The notes under the pieces are model-generated. The model had not been told where the DNA came from and did no database searches. It was given only the letters and a program-made list of their open reading frames with translations. Below, piece by piece: positions 1-10,400 of a stretch of 64,000 nucleotides of DNA. Source of the stretch: Myxococcales bacterium (GTDB lineage: Bacteria; Myxococcota_A; Polyangia; Nannocystales; Nannocystaceae); contig JACKDW010000018.1 of NCBI GenBank assembly GCA_020633295.1, positions 1 through 64,000 of the forward strand, given 5' to 3'. Position 1 is the first letter of the stretch. Every line of letters begins with the position of its first letter. The translations under genes and the position numbers were made by a program.

Positions 1-299
1 TCGCGTCACGGGCCCGTAACGCGGCGACGAGCCGTCGCATCGTGCGGTCGCCCTTGCGCTGCTCATCGCGTGGTTCGCCGAAGGGAGACGCGTCGGGGAG
101 ACAGCGGCCGCACCCGATTGTGAGCGCCCGAATGCATGTCCTGTCGAGCTCGCGCACGCGGAGCTCGAGCTGTCACGAGCCCCCCGAGTACAACTCGAGA
201 GAGGTTGTCTCGGCGGTCGGTATCGCTGCTACCATGCTCCTGGAGCGCGCGCGGCGATAGGATGCAGCATGATCAGGGACGCAGCCGCGACCGCTCGCC
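1..299. other. No gene seen at the left edge
   Basis: Short open frames here overlap one another on both strands and none has a convincing ribosome binding site or recognisable protein. The stretch may hold the promoter of the plus-strand gene that starts at about 300, but I cannot point to a confident -35/-10 pair. Confidence 0.4.
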
Positions 300-1652
300 G
301 TGTTGGAAGGTCGGAGCGCGATCGTGACGGATTGGCGCTCCCAGTGGCTGGCGCTGCTCGCCGAGCCCAGACGCGATGACATCGCGCGGGAGCTCGTGCG
401 CAGCGTCCAGCTCGATCAAGAGCTGGCGGCCGGACAACCTCACGCCACCGCGATCGGGCGGCTGCTCCGGGACCTGTTCATCCTCCATCACATCACACGC
501 GACCGCGTGCCCTTCGAGCCCGGTCCCTACTGGCGCGCGATCCTCTCCAACTTCGGCGCCACTGCGCCCGCCGACATCGACGATGAGGATGAGGATGAGG
601 ATGATGTCGATGTCGATGTCGATGTCGATGTCGACGACGCCGAGGACGCGGACTCGCTCGACCCGAACCAGCCCTTTTACGCCTGGGACCTGTCGCAGCG
701 AGCCGTAGAGGCACCACTCTATGGGCGCGCGGGCCTCGTCGACCAGGCCCTCGACGCCTTCGAGCGCATCGTGAATGCACCGCGCGACCCGGGCAACGAC
801 AACGGGCCCATGTGCGATCTGGCGAAGGTGATGACGACGGCCCAGGTGCGCCGGGCGTGGACGATCGAGCGCCGCATGGCCGCCGCGGGCTGGCTCTCGC
901 CGAACTGGACCGCGCCCTGCCTGGTCACTCGACTCGCGGCGATCGGCGAGTGGTCCGAGGCGCAGGCGCTGCTGCCCCAGATCGCCGACCGGGAAGGTCG
1001 CGCCCTCGCCTTGGGACGCATGGCAGCCCACGCCGCGCTCGCGGCGCGGCCGTTCGCTCTCGTCGCGCCCGCGCAGCGGCGTTGGCTGGAGGGCGATGGT
1101 CTGGTGGAGCTGGTCCGCGGGCTGACGTTGGAGCTGCGGTGGCCGGAGCGGGCGCCGCCCGCGTCGCTGATCGTCGCCTGCCTTGAGCTCGTGCGTCAGC
1201 ACCCCGACCCGCGAGCGCGCTCGGGAGCCCTGGTGCTGCTCGAGGGCTGGTATGGCGCGGGACCGACCGAGCTGTGGCGACGCGCGATCGAGGCGTACGC
1301 CGTCGGCGAGGCGCAGGTGCACGCGCTGTTCTCGCTCGCCGAGGAGGCTGCCGACGCGCGCGACATCGCGGAGATCGTGCGCGCGGCCGTGCGGCGGCTC
1401 TTCGAGCTCCCGCGGCCCCGAGCGACGCGCTGGCTGGGATCGTACGCGGCGACCTTGAAGGCGCTGCCCCATCACGAGGCATGGGAGGTCCTCGCTCGCA
1501 TGCTCGTGAGCGCGGGTCACGACGGCTCGTGGCCGCTGGCCGATCTGAGCGGACCCGAGCTCGTCGACCTGCTGCGGTGGTTGGGCGGGGACGAGGTGCT
1601 CGCCTCCGTCGCCGAGCACCTGCGCGACGTCGAGCGCTGCCTGGGCCGCTGA
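300..1652 (+). CDS. Hypothetical protein with an Asp/Glu repeat linker
   Basis: Unrecognised 450-residue cytoplasmic protein. No signal peptide or membrane segment is visible. The first ~90 residues are helical-looking (a run around FILHHITRD). A strongly acidic linker at about residues 92-120 reads as DED then VDVDVD repeats encoded by hexanucleotides. The rest (from about residue 125) is a Trp/Leu/Ala/Arg-rich all-helical region resembling HEAT/TPR-like solenoids, for example repeated pairs of short helices near residues 140-440. The frame opens with GTG at 300, but a second GTG at 324 starts TDWRSQW and may be the true start; GGAAGG lies at 305-310. Function unknown; helical-repeat scaffold is only an inference. 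Confidence 0.7.
   Translation: MLEGRSAIVTDWRSQWLALLAEPRRDDIARELVRSVQLDQELAAGQPHATAIGRLLRDLFILHHITRDRVPFEPGPYWRAILSNFGATAPADIDDEDEDEDDVDVDVDVDVDDAEDADSLDPNQPFYAWDLSQRAVEAPLYGRAGLVDQALDAFERIVNAPRDPGNDNGPMCDLAKVMTTAQVRRAWTIERRMAAAGWLSPNWTAPCLVTRLAAIGEWSEAQALLPQIADREGRALALGRMAAHAALAARPFALVAPAQRRWLEGDGLVELVRGLTLELRWPERAPPASLIVACLELVRQHPDPRARSGALVLLEGWYGAGPTELWRRAIEAYAVGEAQVHALFSLAEEAADARDIAEIVRAAVRRLFELPRPRATRWLGSYAATLKALPHHEAWEVLARMLVSAGHDGSWPLADLSGPELVDLLRWLGGDEVLASVAEHLRDVERCLGR
573..638 (+). repeat. Hexanucleotide Asp/Glu/Val repeat
   Basis: In-frame GATGAG units followed by GATGTC/GATGTCGATGTC units inside the coding sequence. They encode an acidic low-complexity linker and are a likely site of length variation by slippage. 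Confidence 0.85.
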
Positions 1653-1722
1653 GGCGGCGACGTCAGGAGGTGGGCCCGCCAGCGCGAGGCTCATATTCTG
1701 CGTCGCGGACGCGAGGAGGAGA

Positions 1723-1853
1723 ATGACAGTATGGGCGAAAAGACAGGTACCGCGCTCGCGGGGTTGGGCGAGCGCGTCGTGACCGATCACGTGCAGGCCG
1801 CTCGGCTCAAGCGCGTCTCGGCGACCCTCGCGGGCAGCCAGCGAACTCCGCGT
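1723..1853 (+). other. Strong ribosome binding site leading into a dead-end short ORF
   Basis: GAGGAGGAG at 1713-1721 sits at ideal distance from an ATG at 1731 (peptide begins MGEKTGTALAGLGERVVTDHVQAAR). A second ATG at 1723 gives only 19 codons. The 1731 frame looks coding for about 40 codons and then runs antisense through the end of the FAD oxidoreductase gene, reaching a stop at 2060. It may be the 5' remnant of a gene whose body has been lost, or a short real peptide. I recognise no family. Confidence 0.25.
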
Positions 1854-3239
1854 CTATTGAGCCGCGAACACCTGCTCGTGGAAGTCGCTCGAGAACCGGC
1901 GCTCGGGATCCCAGCGTCGCTTGGCCGCGCGCCACTGCGCGAGGCCCGGCGCGTACGCGGCCTCCATCAGCCCAGGCGGCGCGAACACGTTCTTCACCAG
2001 GTGAACGCGGCCGCCTTCCGTGTGCAGGTCACAAGCCAGCCGCGACAGCTCGAGCTGTAGGCGCCGCAGGTCGAGCGGGCCCTCGTAGGTGAGCGTGACG
2101 ACGAACCCGCCGCCGTCGCGCGTCGAGGACAGCGCGAAGCGCTCGCCTCGTGGCACGTAGAGCGTGTCGACGAGCGCCGTGTGGAAGCCCGCGCGGCGAA
2201 GCCGAGCCTCGGCCTCGTGCACGAAGCACTCGAGCAGCTCGCCGCGCTGCTCGGGGATCAGGAAGGTCTGCTGAATGACTCGAAACCCGAGACCCACGCG
2301 CTGCGCCGCCCGACGACTGGCGACGTTGCCGTCTTGGAAGAAGGTGAACCCGAACAGGTCGTCGACGTAGGGGCGATCCTCGCGGACGTAGACGTCGTAG
2401 GCGAAATTCCAGAACGCTTGCCCGGCGATCGGGAAGCGGTTGATGACCCACTCGATCGGGACGCGGAGCCTCGCCGAGGGCCGATGCGGGAGCATCGTGT
2501 TGAGGGGATCGTCGCAATAGGAGGCGCGCGCCAGCAGCACTCGCGGGCGCCCCCGCGAGTACGCGACGACCGCGTAGGCCGTCACGCTTCGCTGTAGATC
2601 CGGGCGCAGGCGCGACGCGAGCCCGTCGAGCTCGGCGTGCCGCTCGACGCGCGTGCAGACCCGTGTCGGCACCGGGACGGACATGAGCTGGTAGCGGGCC
2701 GACAAGATCACGCCTAGCCCACCGAGGCCGCCGACTGAAGCGAAGAACAGATCCGGGTGCTCGGTCCGCGAGCAGCTGCGGACCTCGCCGTCGGCGCACA
2801 AGAGCTCGAGCGATCGCACCGATCGGCCCTCGTTGCCAAACACGGGCGAGAAGCGGGAGATGGAGTTGGACGAGATCGTCCCACCGATCGTCGTCGTCGA
2901 GGCGCTCACGACGATCGGCGGGAGCAGGCCCGTTCCATCGAGCATACCGATGACTTGGCCCCACGTCGCGCTGGCGCCCACGCTGAGCTGCGCCGCGTCG
3001 TGGTCGAGGCGCAGCTCGTCGAAGCCGTCGAGCGCGAGCACGAGATCCTGTCCGAGCGCCTGACGATCGAACGCGAGCGCTCCGCCGCGCAGCGTGATTC
3101 GACGACCGCTACGCACGGCGGCGCGCGCTTGCTCGAGCGTGCGCACCACTCGTCGCTCGGCGCACGAGCTGTGCGAATTGCCATAGCTCGACAGCCTGAC
3201 GCGCTCGACGAGCGCGAGATCAACCCTACGCCTACGCAT
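1854..3239 (-). CDS. FAD-dependent oxidoreductase (PCMH-type FAD_binding_4)
   Basis: A 461-residue flavoprotein of the family that includes alditol oxidase, cytokinin dehydrogenase and DprE1. The FAD-binding PCMH domain is clear: a Gly-rich stretch RITLRGG at about residue 48, SVGASATWGQVIGML at about residue 85, and the loop TTTIGGTISSNSISRFSP that binds the FAD pyrophosphate, followed by GNEGRSVRSLELLCADGEV and the Phe-Phe-Ala-Ser-Val-Gly-Gly segment typical of this fold. The C-terminal half is the substrate cap and ends in the canonical RRWDPERRFSSDFHEQVF region. The ATG at 3239 (MRRRRVDLALVE) is chosen because the frame upstream is low-quality and runs over intergenic DNA. Substrate unknown; a sugar, polyol or sterol alcohol is possible. 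Confidence 0.85.
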   Translation of the reverse strand: MRRRRVDLALVERVRLSSYGNSHSSCAERRVVRTLEQARAAVRSGRRITLRGGALAFDRQALGQDLVLALDGFDELRLDHDAAQLSVGASATWGQVIGMLDGTGLLPPIVVSASTTTIGGTISSNSISRFSPVFGNEGRSVRSLELLCADGEVRSCSRTEHPDLFFASVGGLGGLGVILSARYQLMSVPVPTRVCTRVERHAELDGLASRLRPDLQRSVTAYAVVAYSRGRPRVLLARASYCDDPLNTMLPHRPSARLRVPIEWVINRFPIAGQAFWNFAYDVYVREDRPYVDDLFGFTFFQDGNVASRRAAQRVGLGFRVIQQTFLIPEQRGELLECFVHEAEARLRRAGFHTALVDTLYVPRGERFALSSTRDGGGFVVTLTYEGPLDLRRLQLELSRLACDLHTEGGRVHLVKNVFAPPGLMEAAYAPGLAQWRAAKRRWDPERRFSSDFHEQVFAAQ

Positions 3240-3615
3240 CGCCGCGGACCGTAGCACGGCGTTCAAGCGCGTCCAGCGGACCCGTCGCGGCGTCGCGGAG
3301 GTTCGTCGGCGATGTCGTTGACGGCGTCTCTGCGCGCCCGCGAGCGAGTAGGCGAGGTCAGACCTTCGATGGACAGCACGCAGCACGCAGGTAGCGCGCG
3401 GAGGTCGTACCGTCGTCGCCAGTCGCCAGTGCGTACGCGGGTCCGGCGAGGGGGCGACGGGTGGCGAAGCGGCGGCGGAGGTGGAGCGGTCGCGGTCCTC
3501 CTCCGCGCGCGGGTCGGGTGCTCGGAGCCGAGGACCATGGTCTAGGTCTCGCGGAGCCGCCGCGCGGGGCCGTCCGACGGACTGAGGCGCCGCGGATGGG
3601 GCGTATGATGCCGGC
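3240..3615. other. Divergent intergenic region
   Basis: 376 bp between two divergent genes. It should contain both promoters. I see no convincing gene, repeat or operator; the short frames present on both strands lack recognisable content. Confidence 0.4.
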
Positions 3616-5382
3616 ATGGCCGAGTCGCCTCGATCCCCCCTCGCCGCGCTCGTCCCGGGCGCGCTCCTGCTCCTGTCGCTCGCGGGCTGCGGCGACGACC
3701 TGTCGGGCTCCACGGCCGGGAGTGACTCGAGCGGCGCGACCGGGGCGAGCGCGGGCGAGTCGACGGGCGTCGACACGAGCGCGGGGCCGACGAGCACGGG
3801 CGACATGAGCGGCGGCGGCACGACGGTCGGCGCGTCGGCGAGCACGTCGGCGAGCAGCACGACGGGCGTGACCGCGGGCAGCGACTCCCTCGATCCCAAG
3901 TTCGACGTGGGCGTCGACAGCGACTCGGGCGAGACCGAGGAGCCGCCCCCGCCGTCGTGCAAGGTCGTCGACGAGATGGACGGCGTGCCGCCCTGCGAGG
4001 AGACGGCGCCGCCCGACAGCTTCGAGCCCAGCGTGCAGTGGAGCTACACGCCGGACGGCGTCGAGATTAACTCGGCCGTGACGCCGCTGGTCGCCAACCT
4101 CACCGATGACAACGACGACGGCGAGGTCGACCTCTGCGACACCCCCGACGTCGTGGTCGTGGTCTACGCCGGCGGCGGCGAGGTCGACGCGTCGGGCTCG
4201 ATCCACGTGCTCGACGGCGAGACGGGCGAGCTGCAGTACGTCGCCGCGGTGCCGGTCGTGCGCAGCGTGACGCCGGCGATCGGCGACATCGACGGCGACG
4301 GCGAGCCCGAGATCATCAGCGTGCGCAAGATCCCGGGGCAGCTCAACACGGGGCCGCTCGTCGCGATCAACGGGCGCGACGGCAGCGTCGAGTGGGAGGG
4401 CGCCGCCAACTGGTACATGCAGTACGGCGGCGCGCTCGGGCTCGCGGATCTCGACGCCGACGGCGACGTCGAGATCTACGCCGGCACGAGCGTCGCCGAT
4501 CACACCGGCGCGATGCTGTGGACAGGCCCGGACCAGGGCGCCTACGCGGCCAGCACCGCCGCGGATCTCGACGGCGACGGCGATCTCGAGATCATCGAGG
4601 CCAACGTCGCGCTGCACCACGACGGGACGCCCTACTATCAGAACAACCAGCTCGAGAATAAGGGCTACGCGCAGGTCGCTAACCTCGACGACGACCCGGA
4701 GCCCGAGGTGTTGATCACGGCGCCGCAGGGGCTCTCGCTGCTCGAGCACGACGGGACCGCGAAGTACGTGAATCTGCGGCCCACGGGCGTGCCCGCCGGC
4801 GGCAACAACTGGCGCAGGCCGGCGACCGTCCACGACTTCGACGGCGACGGCCTCGCCGAGTACGCCATGAGCTCACAGCAGTACTACACGGTCTACGAGG
4901 GCGACGCGGCGGTCGTCTGGTCGTCTGCGGTCGCCGACGGCAGCGGGACGGCGGCCGGCACCGCGTTCGACTTCATCGGCGACGGCCTCGCCGAGGCGAT
5001 GTACGCCGACGAGAAGAACATGTTCATCTTCGACGACCAGGGCGCGACGCTGCTGATGACGCCGCGCAAGAGCTGGACCGGGATCGAGTACCCGGTGGTC
5101 GCGGACGTCGACAACGACGGCTCCGCCGAGATCGTGGTGGTGTCGAACGACGCGTGGAGCGGGGTGCTCGACGCGCCGACGGTGCAGGTCATCCGCGACG
5201 TCGAGGATCGCTGGGTCCCGACGCGCCGGATCTTCAATCAGCACACCTATCACATCACCAACGTGCGCGAGGACGGGACCATCCCGCAGCACGAGGTCCC
5301 GCACTGGCAGAGCTTCAACACCTTCCGGACCAACGTCCAGAGCGAGGGCGGCACGGTGTGTATGCCCGAGCCGCCGGGCTAG
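3616..5382 (+). CDS. FG-GAP/VCBS-repeat surface lipoprotein
   Basis: 588-residue exported lipoprotein. The N-terminus is a signal peptide with lipobox LAGC (lipidated Cys at residue 25), followed by a Ser/Gly/Thr-rich linker to about residue 100, the layout repeatedly seen in Nannocystaceae. The body holds calcium-binding FG-GAP-type repeats of the form DxDGDGxxE: DIDGDGEPEII, DLDADGDVEIY, DLDGDGDLEII, DFDGDGLAEY and DVDNDGSAEIV, consistent with a beta-propeller. The C-terminal block (RRIFNQHTYHITNVREDGTIP...SFNTFRTN) closes the propeller. The start is ATG at 3616. Likely an outer-surface binding protein; ligand unknown. It converges with the next gene across a hairpin. Confidence 0.88.
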   Translation: MAESPRSPLAALVPGALLLLSLAGCGDDLSGSTAGSDSSGATGASAGESTGVDTSAGPTSTGDMSGGGTTVGASASTSASSTTGVTAGSDSLDPKFDVGVDSDSGETEEPPPPSCKVVDEMDGVPPCEETAPPDSFEPSVQWSYTPDGVEINSAVTPLVANLTDDNDDGEVDLCDTPDVVVVVYAGGGEVDASGSIHVLDGETGELQYVAAVPVVRSVTPAIGDIDGDGEPEIISVRKIPGQLNTGPLVAINGRDGSVEWEGAANWYMQYGGALGLADLDADGDVEIYAGTSVADHTGAMLWTGPDQGAYAASTAADLDGDGDLEIIEANVALHHDGTPYYQNNQLENKGYAQVANLDDDPEPEVLITAPQGLSLLEHDGTAKYVNLRPTGVPAGGNNWRRPATVHDFDGDGLAEYAMSSQQYYTVYEGDAAVVWSSAVADGSGTAAGTAFDFIGDGLAEAMYADEKNMFIFDDQGATLLMTPRKSWTGIEYPVVADVDNDGSAEIVVVSNDAWSGVLDAPTVQVIRDVEDRWVPTRRIFNQHTYHITNVREDGTIPQHEVPHWQSFNTFRTNVQSEGGTVCMPEPPG

Positions 5383-5388
5383 GCAGGC

Positions 5389-5407
5389 TAGCCCGCGCTG
5401 CGGGCTG
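5389..5407. terminator. Hairpin between convergent genes
   Basis: AGCCCGC (5390-5396), loop GCT, GCGGGCT (5400-5406): a perfect 7-bp GC stem between the stop codons of two convergent genes. No U-tract follows, so it would be a non-canonical bidirectional terminator. Confidence 0.55.
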
Positions 5408-5423
5408 GAGCGGCGCGTCGGCG

Positions 5424-7262
5424 TCACGCGCTCGCGAGCCGCAGCAGGCACAGCTCGCCGCGATCGCTGCCCGCCGCGACGCGATCCTCGTGGATAGCGA
5501 GCGCGCTGACGGCCCCGACGCGAAACGCCTTCAGCCTCGCGACGCGCTCGCCCGCGCGCGTCAGGACGAGCACGGCGCCGTCCTCCATGCCCGCGAAGAT
5601 CCGGTCGCCTGCGGGCGAGAAGGTGATCGCGTGCGCGCCCGCGAGGGTCGTCTCGAGCGCGCGCCAGCGCCTCGCGCCGGTGCTCGCGTCGAGCAGCACA
5701 GGCTGCATCGCGGCGACGAAGCTGCCGTCCTGGCGCTCGATCGTGCGTCGGCGCATCAGCACCACCCACGCGCCGTCCGGGCTGTAGCGAAGCCCGCGCA
5801 CGCCGTGGGCGCGGCTGAGCTGATCGGACGTGTCCTCGTGCCACAGCGGCGCGCCGCGCTCGCGATCGTAGACGCGAACCACGCGTCCGCCGTCCTCGGT
5901 GATCGCGACGTGCGGCGCGATCGGGGAGAGCGCGAGCGAGACGTAGGCGTTGGAGCCGGGGTACGGCCGCTGGTGACGCGTGTCCCAGGGGCCCGGCGCG
6001 CTCGGGCGCTTGCGCCTCACGACGACGCCAGGGCGCGCTGGCTTCGCGCGGGTGCCCGGCTCGCCGAGCCCCCGCAGCTGATACGTGGACTGCCCGGGGA
6101 CGACGATGACGCCGTCGCGCTCGCAGACGTCGAACACGTCTCCGCGCCCGAGGTGACTCACGGGGTAGCGGAGCACGGTGTGCAACCCGCCGCCCGGGAC
6201 GCGCTCGTCGAGCCGGAAGCAGGTGCCGTCGTCGTACACGCTCCAGCCGATCAGCAGGCGCCCGCTCGTCAGCGCGCGCAGCGTCAGGACCATCGCGCCG
6301 TGGCCGACGTCGTCGAGGCGCTCACGGCACGTGAGCGCGTCCGGATCGAGCAGCTGCGGCGGCGTCGGCAGCCCGCGCGCGCTGTAGCCGTTGCAGACCA
6401 GCAGCGCGCCGTCGGCGGTCCAGTCGAGGTGCTCAATCGGTTGCCCGTCGCCGATCGCGGGGTCGCGGCGCTCGACCGAGAGCAGGCCGCTGGCGTCGGC
6501 GAGGGGCGCGCGCGCGGCGAGGGGACGTTCGAAGGCGCGCGCGTCGGCGACCGTCGCGATGTCCCGCGGCGCCGGCCGTCGTGAGCGCAGCTGGAAGGAG
6601 ACGTCGACGCTCGTCGGCGTCTCGACGATGAAGCCGTGGCTTCGCAGCGCGTCGGCGAGGCGACGCCTGTCGCCGCGCCAGTACAGGTGCATCGTGCCCG
6701 AGAGCATGCCGAGCCCGTCGAAGGCCTCGTGGCTCTGCGCGTGCCAGAAGATCGCGGTCTGGCGCGGGTCTCGCTGCGCGCCCGCGACGTCGCTCCAGCC
6801 GTCGCTCTGGGTCCACCCGGCGAGCGGCAGCGCCACGACCTCGTCGTCGCGCTCGAGCGCTTCGAAGCACGCGAGCAGCGCGGAGAGGTCGGTCTCCTGA
6901 TCGCGCCCGCTCGGGCACAGCACCATCACGCCGCTCGCGCCGTAGCGCTCGGTGAACTCCAGGCGCGGGACGAGGCCCGCCTGGACGGCGGCGAGCTGAA
7001 TTTTGGGCCAGGCGCCGCGCCAGTGAAACAGCGCCGGGCGCAGCAGCGTCCCCTCGGGCGAGAACGCCTCGTCCGCCCAGCGGCTCCACCAGATCCACGA
7101 GTCCGCCTGCCCGGCGAGCGCGGGGGAGAAGTCCGCCTCGTCGACGGCGGGGAACAGGTCCCAGAACTGGAAGCCCTCGTTGGAGATCGGCCGGTCGGAG
7201 CGGACCGGGTGATTGCGCAGCGCGGTCAGCAGCGCGTCGAGCTGGCCTCGGGTGGTCGGCAC
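5424..7262 (-). CDS. WD40-like repeat protein with a novel N-terminal domain
   Basis: 612 residues, no signal peptide. The first ~230 residues (NEGFQFWDLFPAVDEADFSP..., HWRGAWPKIQLAAVQAGLVPRLEFTERYG..., HAQSHEAFDGLGMLSGTMHLYWRGD) are not a domain I recognise; they are Trp-rich and cover a recurring hydrophobic pattern. From about residue 270 to the end the protein has WD40/YVTN-like propeller blades: LDWTADGALLVCNG, LALSPIAPHVAITEDGGRVVRVYD, LRYSPDGAWVVLMRRR, ITFSPAGDRIFAGMEDGAVLVL and LAIHEDRVAAGSDRGELCLL. It starts with GTG at 7262 and has no strong Shine-Dalgarno sequence. Probably an intracellular scaffold; role unknown. Confidence 0.75.
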   Translation of the reverse strand: MPTTRGQLDALLTALRNHPVRSDRPISNEGFQFWDLFPAVDEADFSPALAGQADSWIWWSRWADEAFSPEGTLLRPALFHWRGAWPKIQLAAVQAGLVPRLEFTERYGASGVMVLCPSGRDQETDLSALLACFEALERDDEVVALPLAGWTQSDGWSDVAGAQRDPRQTAIFWHAQSHEAFDGLGMLSGTMHLYWRGDRRRLADALRSHGFIVETPTSVDVSFQLRSRRPAPRDIATVADARAFERPLAARAPLADASGLLSVERRDPAIGDGQPIEHLDWTADGALLVCNGYSARGLPTPPQLLDPDALTCRERLDDVGHGAMVLTLRALTSGRLLIGWSVYDDGTCFRLDERVPGGGLHTVLRYPVSHLGRGDVFDVCERDGVIVVPGQSTYQLRGLGEPGTRAKPARPGVVVRRKRPSAPGPWDTRHQRPYPGSNAYVSLALSPIAPHVAITEDGGRVVRVYDRERGAPLWHEDTSDQLSRAHGVRGLRYSPDGAWVVLMRRRTIERQDGSFVAAMQPVLLDASTGARRWRALETTLAGAHAITFSPAGDRIFAGMEDGAVLVLTRAGERVARLKAFRVGAVSALAIHEDRVAAGSDRGELCLLRLASA

Positions 7263-7430
7263 CCCGGGAGGCTACCACCGCGCGTTGTGTCGCCGCAGCT
7301 CCGCGCTCCGAGGAGCGCTGCGGTCGTGCCGCGAGGTCGACGCGGCTGAGGACTTCCGCGAGCGCCTCGGCGGTCGCGGTCGCGGCGCGCGGGTCGGGAT
7401 CGCTGGTACTCTCGGATCTCGGTCGCACCG

Positions 7431-10400
7431 ATGGTGACCTCCACCCGACGGGCGCGGGAGCCCAGGCTCTCTGAACAGGTCCTCGGGGCCCTGTGGGCGC
7501 TGCTGCGCGGCTTCGCTGCGACGGACTCCTCCGGCTCCGTGCACGCGCTGGCGCGCGCGGAGCCCGAGCAGCTCCTTCGCGGGCTCCAGACGCTGATCCT
7601 GCGGCTCGTGTTCCTGCGCTGCGCCGAGGCGCGCGGGCTCATGACCGACGGGGCGGGCCGCGTCGGCGAGCTGCAGGCGCGGCTGCGGGCGGACGCGGCG
7701 CGTGACCCCGCGGCGCTCGAGCGGCGGACCGACGCGTACCGGTGGTTGCTCGGCAGGGCTCGCGCGCTGCATCGCGGCGGGGGGCGGGGCGCGACGCGGA
7801 CGCCCGCGCGGGGGGGCGCGCTCTTCGATCCCGACGCGTTCCCGTTTCTCGAGGGGCGCGCGGCCGACGGGCGCGAGCTCCCCGGGGGGGAGCCGCCGCG
7901 CGTGCCCGACGCCGTCATCGCCCGGGTGCTCGCCGCGCTGTTCGTGCCCGAGGACGCGCGGTCGCCTCGGGACGCGGGTGACGTGGAGCGGCTCGGGCTC
8001 GTGTACACGCTGATGATCGGCTACCGCGTGGAGGTCACGACGGGCTGGGCCGTCGCGCTGCGGCCTCGGCACGTCGTCGTCGAGCTCGACGCGCTCCTGG
8101 CCGAGCCCGGCGGCGCGCGCAGGAGATGGCTCAAGAGCCATGCAGACTGCGAGCTCGCGGGCGCGGCCGGGCGCGCGCTCGCGGCCGCCGAGCGCGTCGA
8201 CGAGCTGGCGCGCGCGCTCAGCTCCCGCGCCTCGCCGCACGCGCCCGAGCGCCTGCCGCCGGGGTCGCTGGTCCTCCAGCCAGGTGAGGGACGTCGGCGC
8301 TCCGGCTCGTACTACACGCCGCGGGAGCTGACGACGCCGGTCGTCCGCGAGGCGCTGCGGCCCGCGCTCGCGCGGCTCGGGCCGCGACCGACGCCGGCGC
8401 AGCTGCTCGCGCTCACGGTCTGCGACCCCGCGATGGGCTCCGGCGCGTTCCTGCTCGAGGCGTGCCGCCAGCTCGCCGAGGAGCTCGCGCGCGCCCGGGC
8501 GCGCTGTCCTCCGCCCAATCGTCGGGCGGGGGACGCCGACGCCCGCGAGCTCGTCGCGCGTCGATGTCTCTACGGGGTCGACCTCGATCCGGTCGCCGTC
8601 GACCTCGCGCGCCACTCGCTCTGGCTGATCGCGGGGGCGCGCGACGCCCCGTTCACCTTCGTCGATCACGCGCTGCGCCGCGGCGACGCGCTGGTCGGGC
8701 TGAGCGACGGACAGCGCGCCGCGTTTCACTGGCGACGCGGCGCGCTGATCGACGCGACGCGCGTCTCGGCGGGAGAGGATCGCGCGCGCGCGCGGGTCGT
8801 CGCGGACCTGTGCGTCGCGGCGTACTTCGGCGCGCGCGCGGACCGGGACCGCGAGGCGCTGCGGCGCGCGCACCAGGCGCGCGTAGAAAGCTGGTCTTTG
8901 GGGCATGTCGATAAGGGCGGTCTCGTCGCGCTCGCGGCGGAGGGGCTGCGGGCCGGCGATCGCCCCGTCGTGCCGCTGCACTGGCAGCTCGAGTTCCCCG
9001 GGGTGTTCGCGCGGGCGAACCCCGGCTTCGACGTGATGGTCGGGAACCCGCCGTTCCTCGGCGGGAGCAAGCTCGCGCGCGTCACCTCGGACGAGTACAT
9101 GGGCTGGCTCGACGTCGCGTTCGAGTCCTCCAACCGCAAGAGCGACGTGGTCGCGTACTTCCTGCGACGCGCGTTTGAGCTGCTGCGCGACGGGGGCACG
9201 CTGGGCCTCGTGTGCACGAACTCTGTGCGCCAGGGGCCGACCCGTCACACCGGCCTCCGCTGGGTTCGCGCCGCGGGCGGCCACCTGTACCACGTCGAGC
9301 GTCGTCGGCCGTGGCCCGGCGCCGCGGCCGTCGTGGTCTCGGTGCTCCACGTCGTGCGCGGCGGACCGCCGCCCGCCGCGACGCTCGACGGGCGCGCGGT
9401 CGATCGCATCACCGCGCACCTGCTCCCGTTCGGGCCCGACGAGGATCCGCGGCGGCTCGCGGTGAACCGCGGCCTCGCGCACAGCGGCGTGAACCCGAAC
9501 GGGCGCGGCTTCATCCTCTCCGCGGACGAGCGCGCGCGCCTGCTCGCGGAGGAGCCGGACGCCGCGCGCGTCATCCGCCCGTTCCTCGGCAGCGTCGAGA
9601 TGAACACCCGCCCGTCGACGACCTCCGATCGCTTCGCGATCACGCTCACCGGCATGGAGGCGCGCGAGGTCGCGGCGCGCTACCCCGCCGTCTATCGCCA
9701 CCTCTCTCGCACGGTGCGGCGTCAGCGAGCGCGCGCGGGGGAGCGCCGGCTGCGAGAGCGCTGGTGGCAGTTCTCGCGCCCCGCCCACGAGCTGTATCGC
9801 CAGGCCGCCGCGCTCGCGCGCGTGCTGGTGAGCGGGCGGGTGGCGACGTGGCAGACCTTCACCTTCCAGGCGCCGACCACCGTGTTCTCCGATCAGGTGA
9901 CCGTGTTCACGCTCGAGAGCTGGGGCGCGTTCGCGCTGCTGCAGAGCGACGTGCACGGGCTCTGGGCGCGCTGCCTCGGCTCCTCGTTTCGCGACGATCC
10001 GCGCTACATCCCCGAGGGCTGCTTCGAGACCTTCCCGTTCCCGACGCGCTGGCGAGCGCGCGCGAGCCTCGACGCGGCGGGCCGGCGCTGCTACGAGTTC
10101 CGCGCCGCGCTCATGCTGGCGACGCGGGAGGGGCTCACGAAGACCTATCACCGCTACCACGATCCGGCGGAGCGCGCACCGGACATCGTCCGGCTGCGTG
10201 CGCTCCACGCCGCGATGGATCGCGCGGTGCTCGACGCCTATGGCTGGAAGGACATCTCGGATGAGCGCGGCTTCTTCCTCGAGCACGCGCTCGACGGGGC
10301 CGGGCGCGGGCGCCGACCGTGGCGGTATCGCTGGCCCGACTCCACGCGCGACGAGCTGCTCGCGCGCTTGCTCGAGTTGAACGAGCGACGCCACGCCGAG

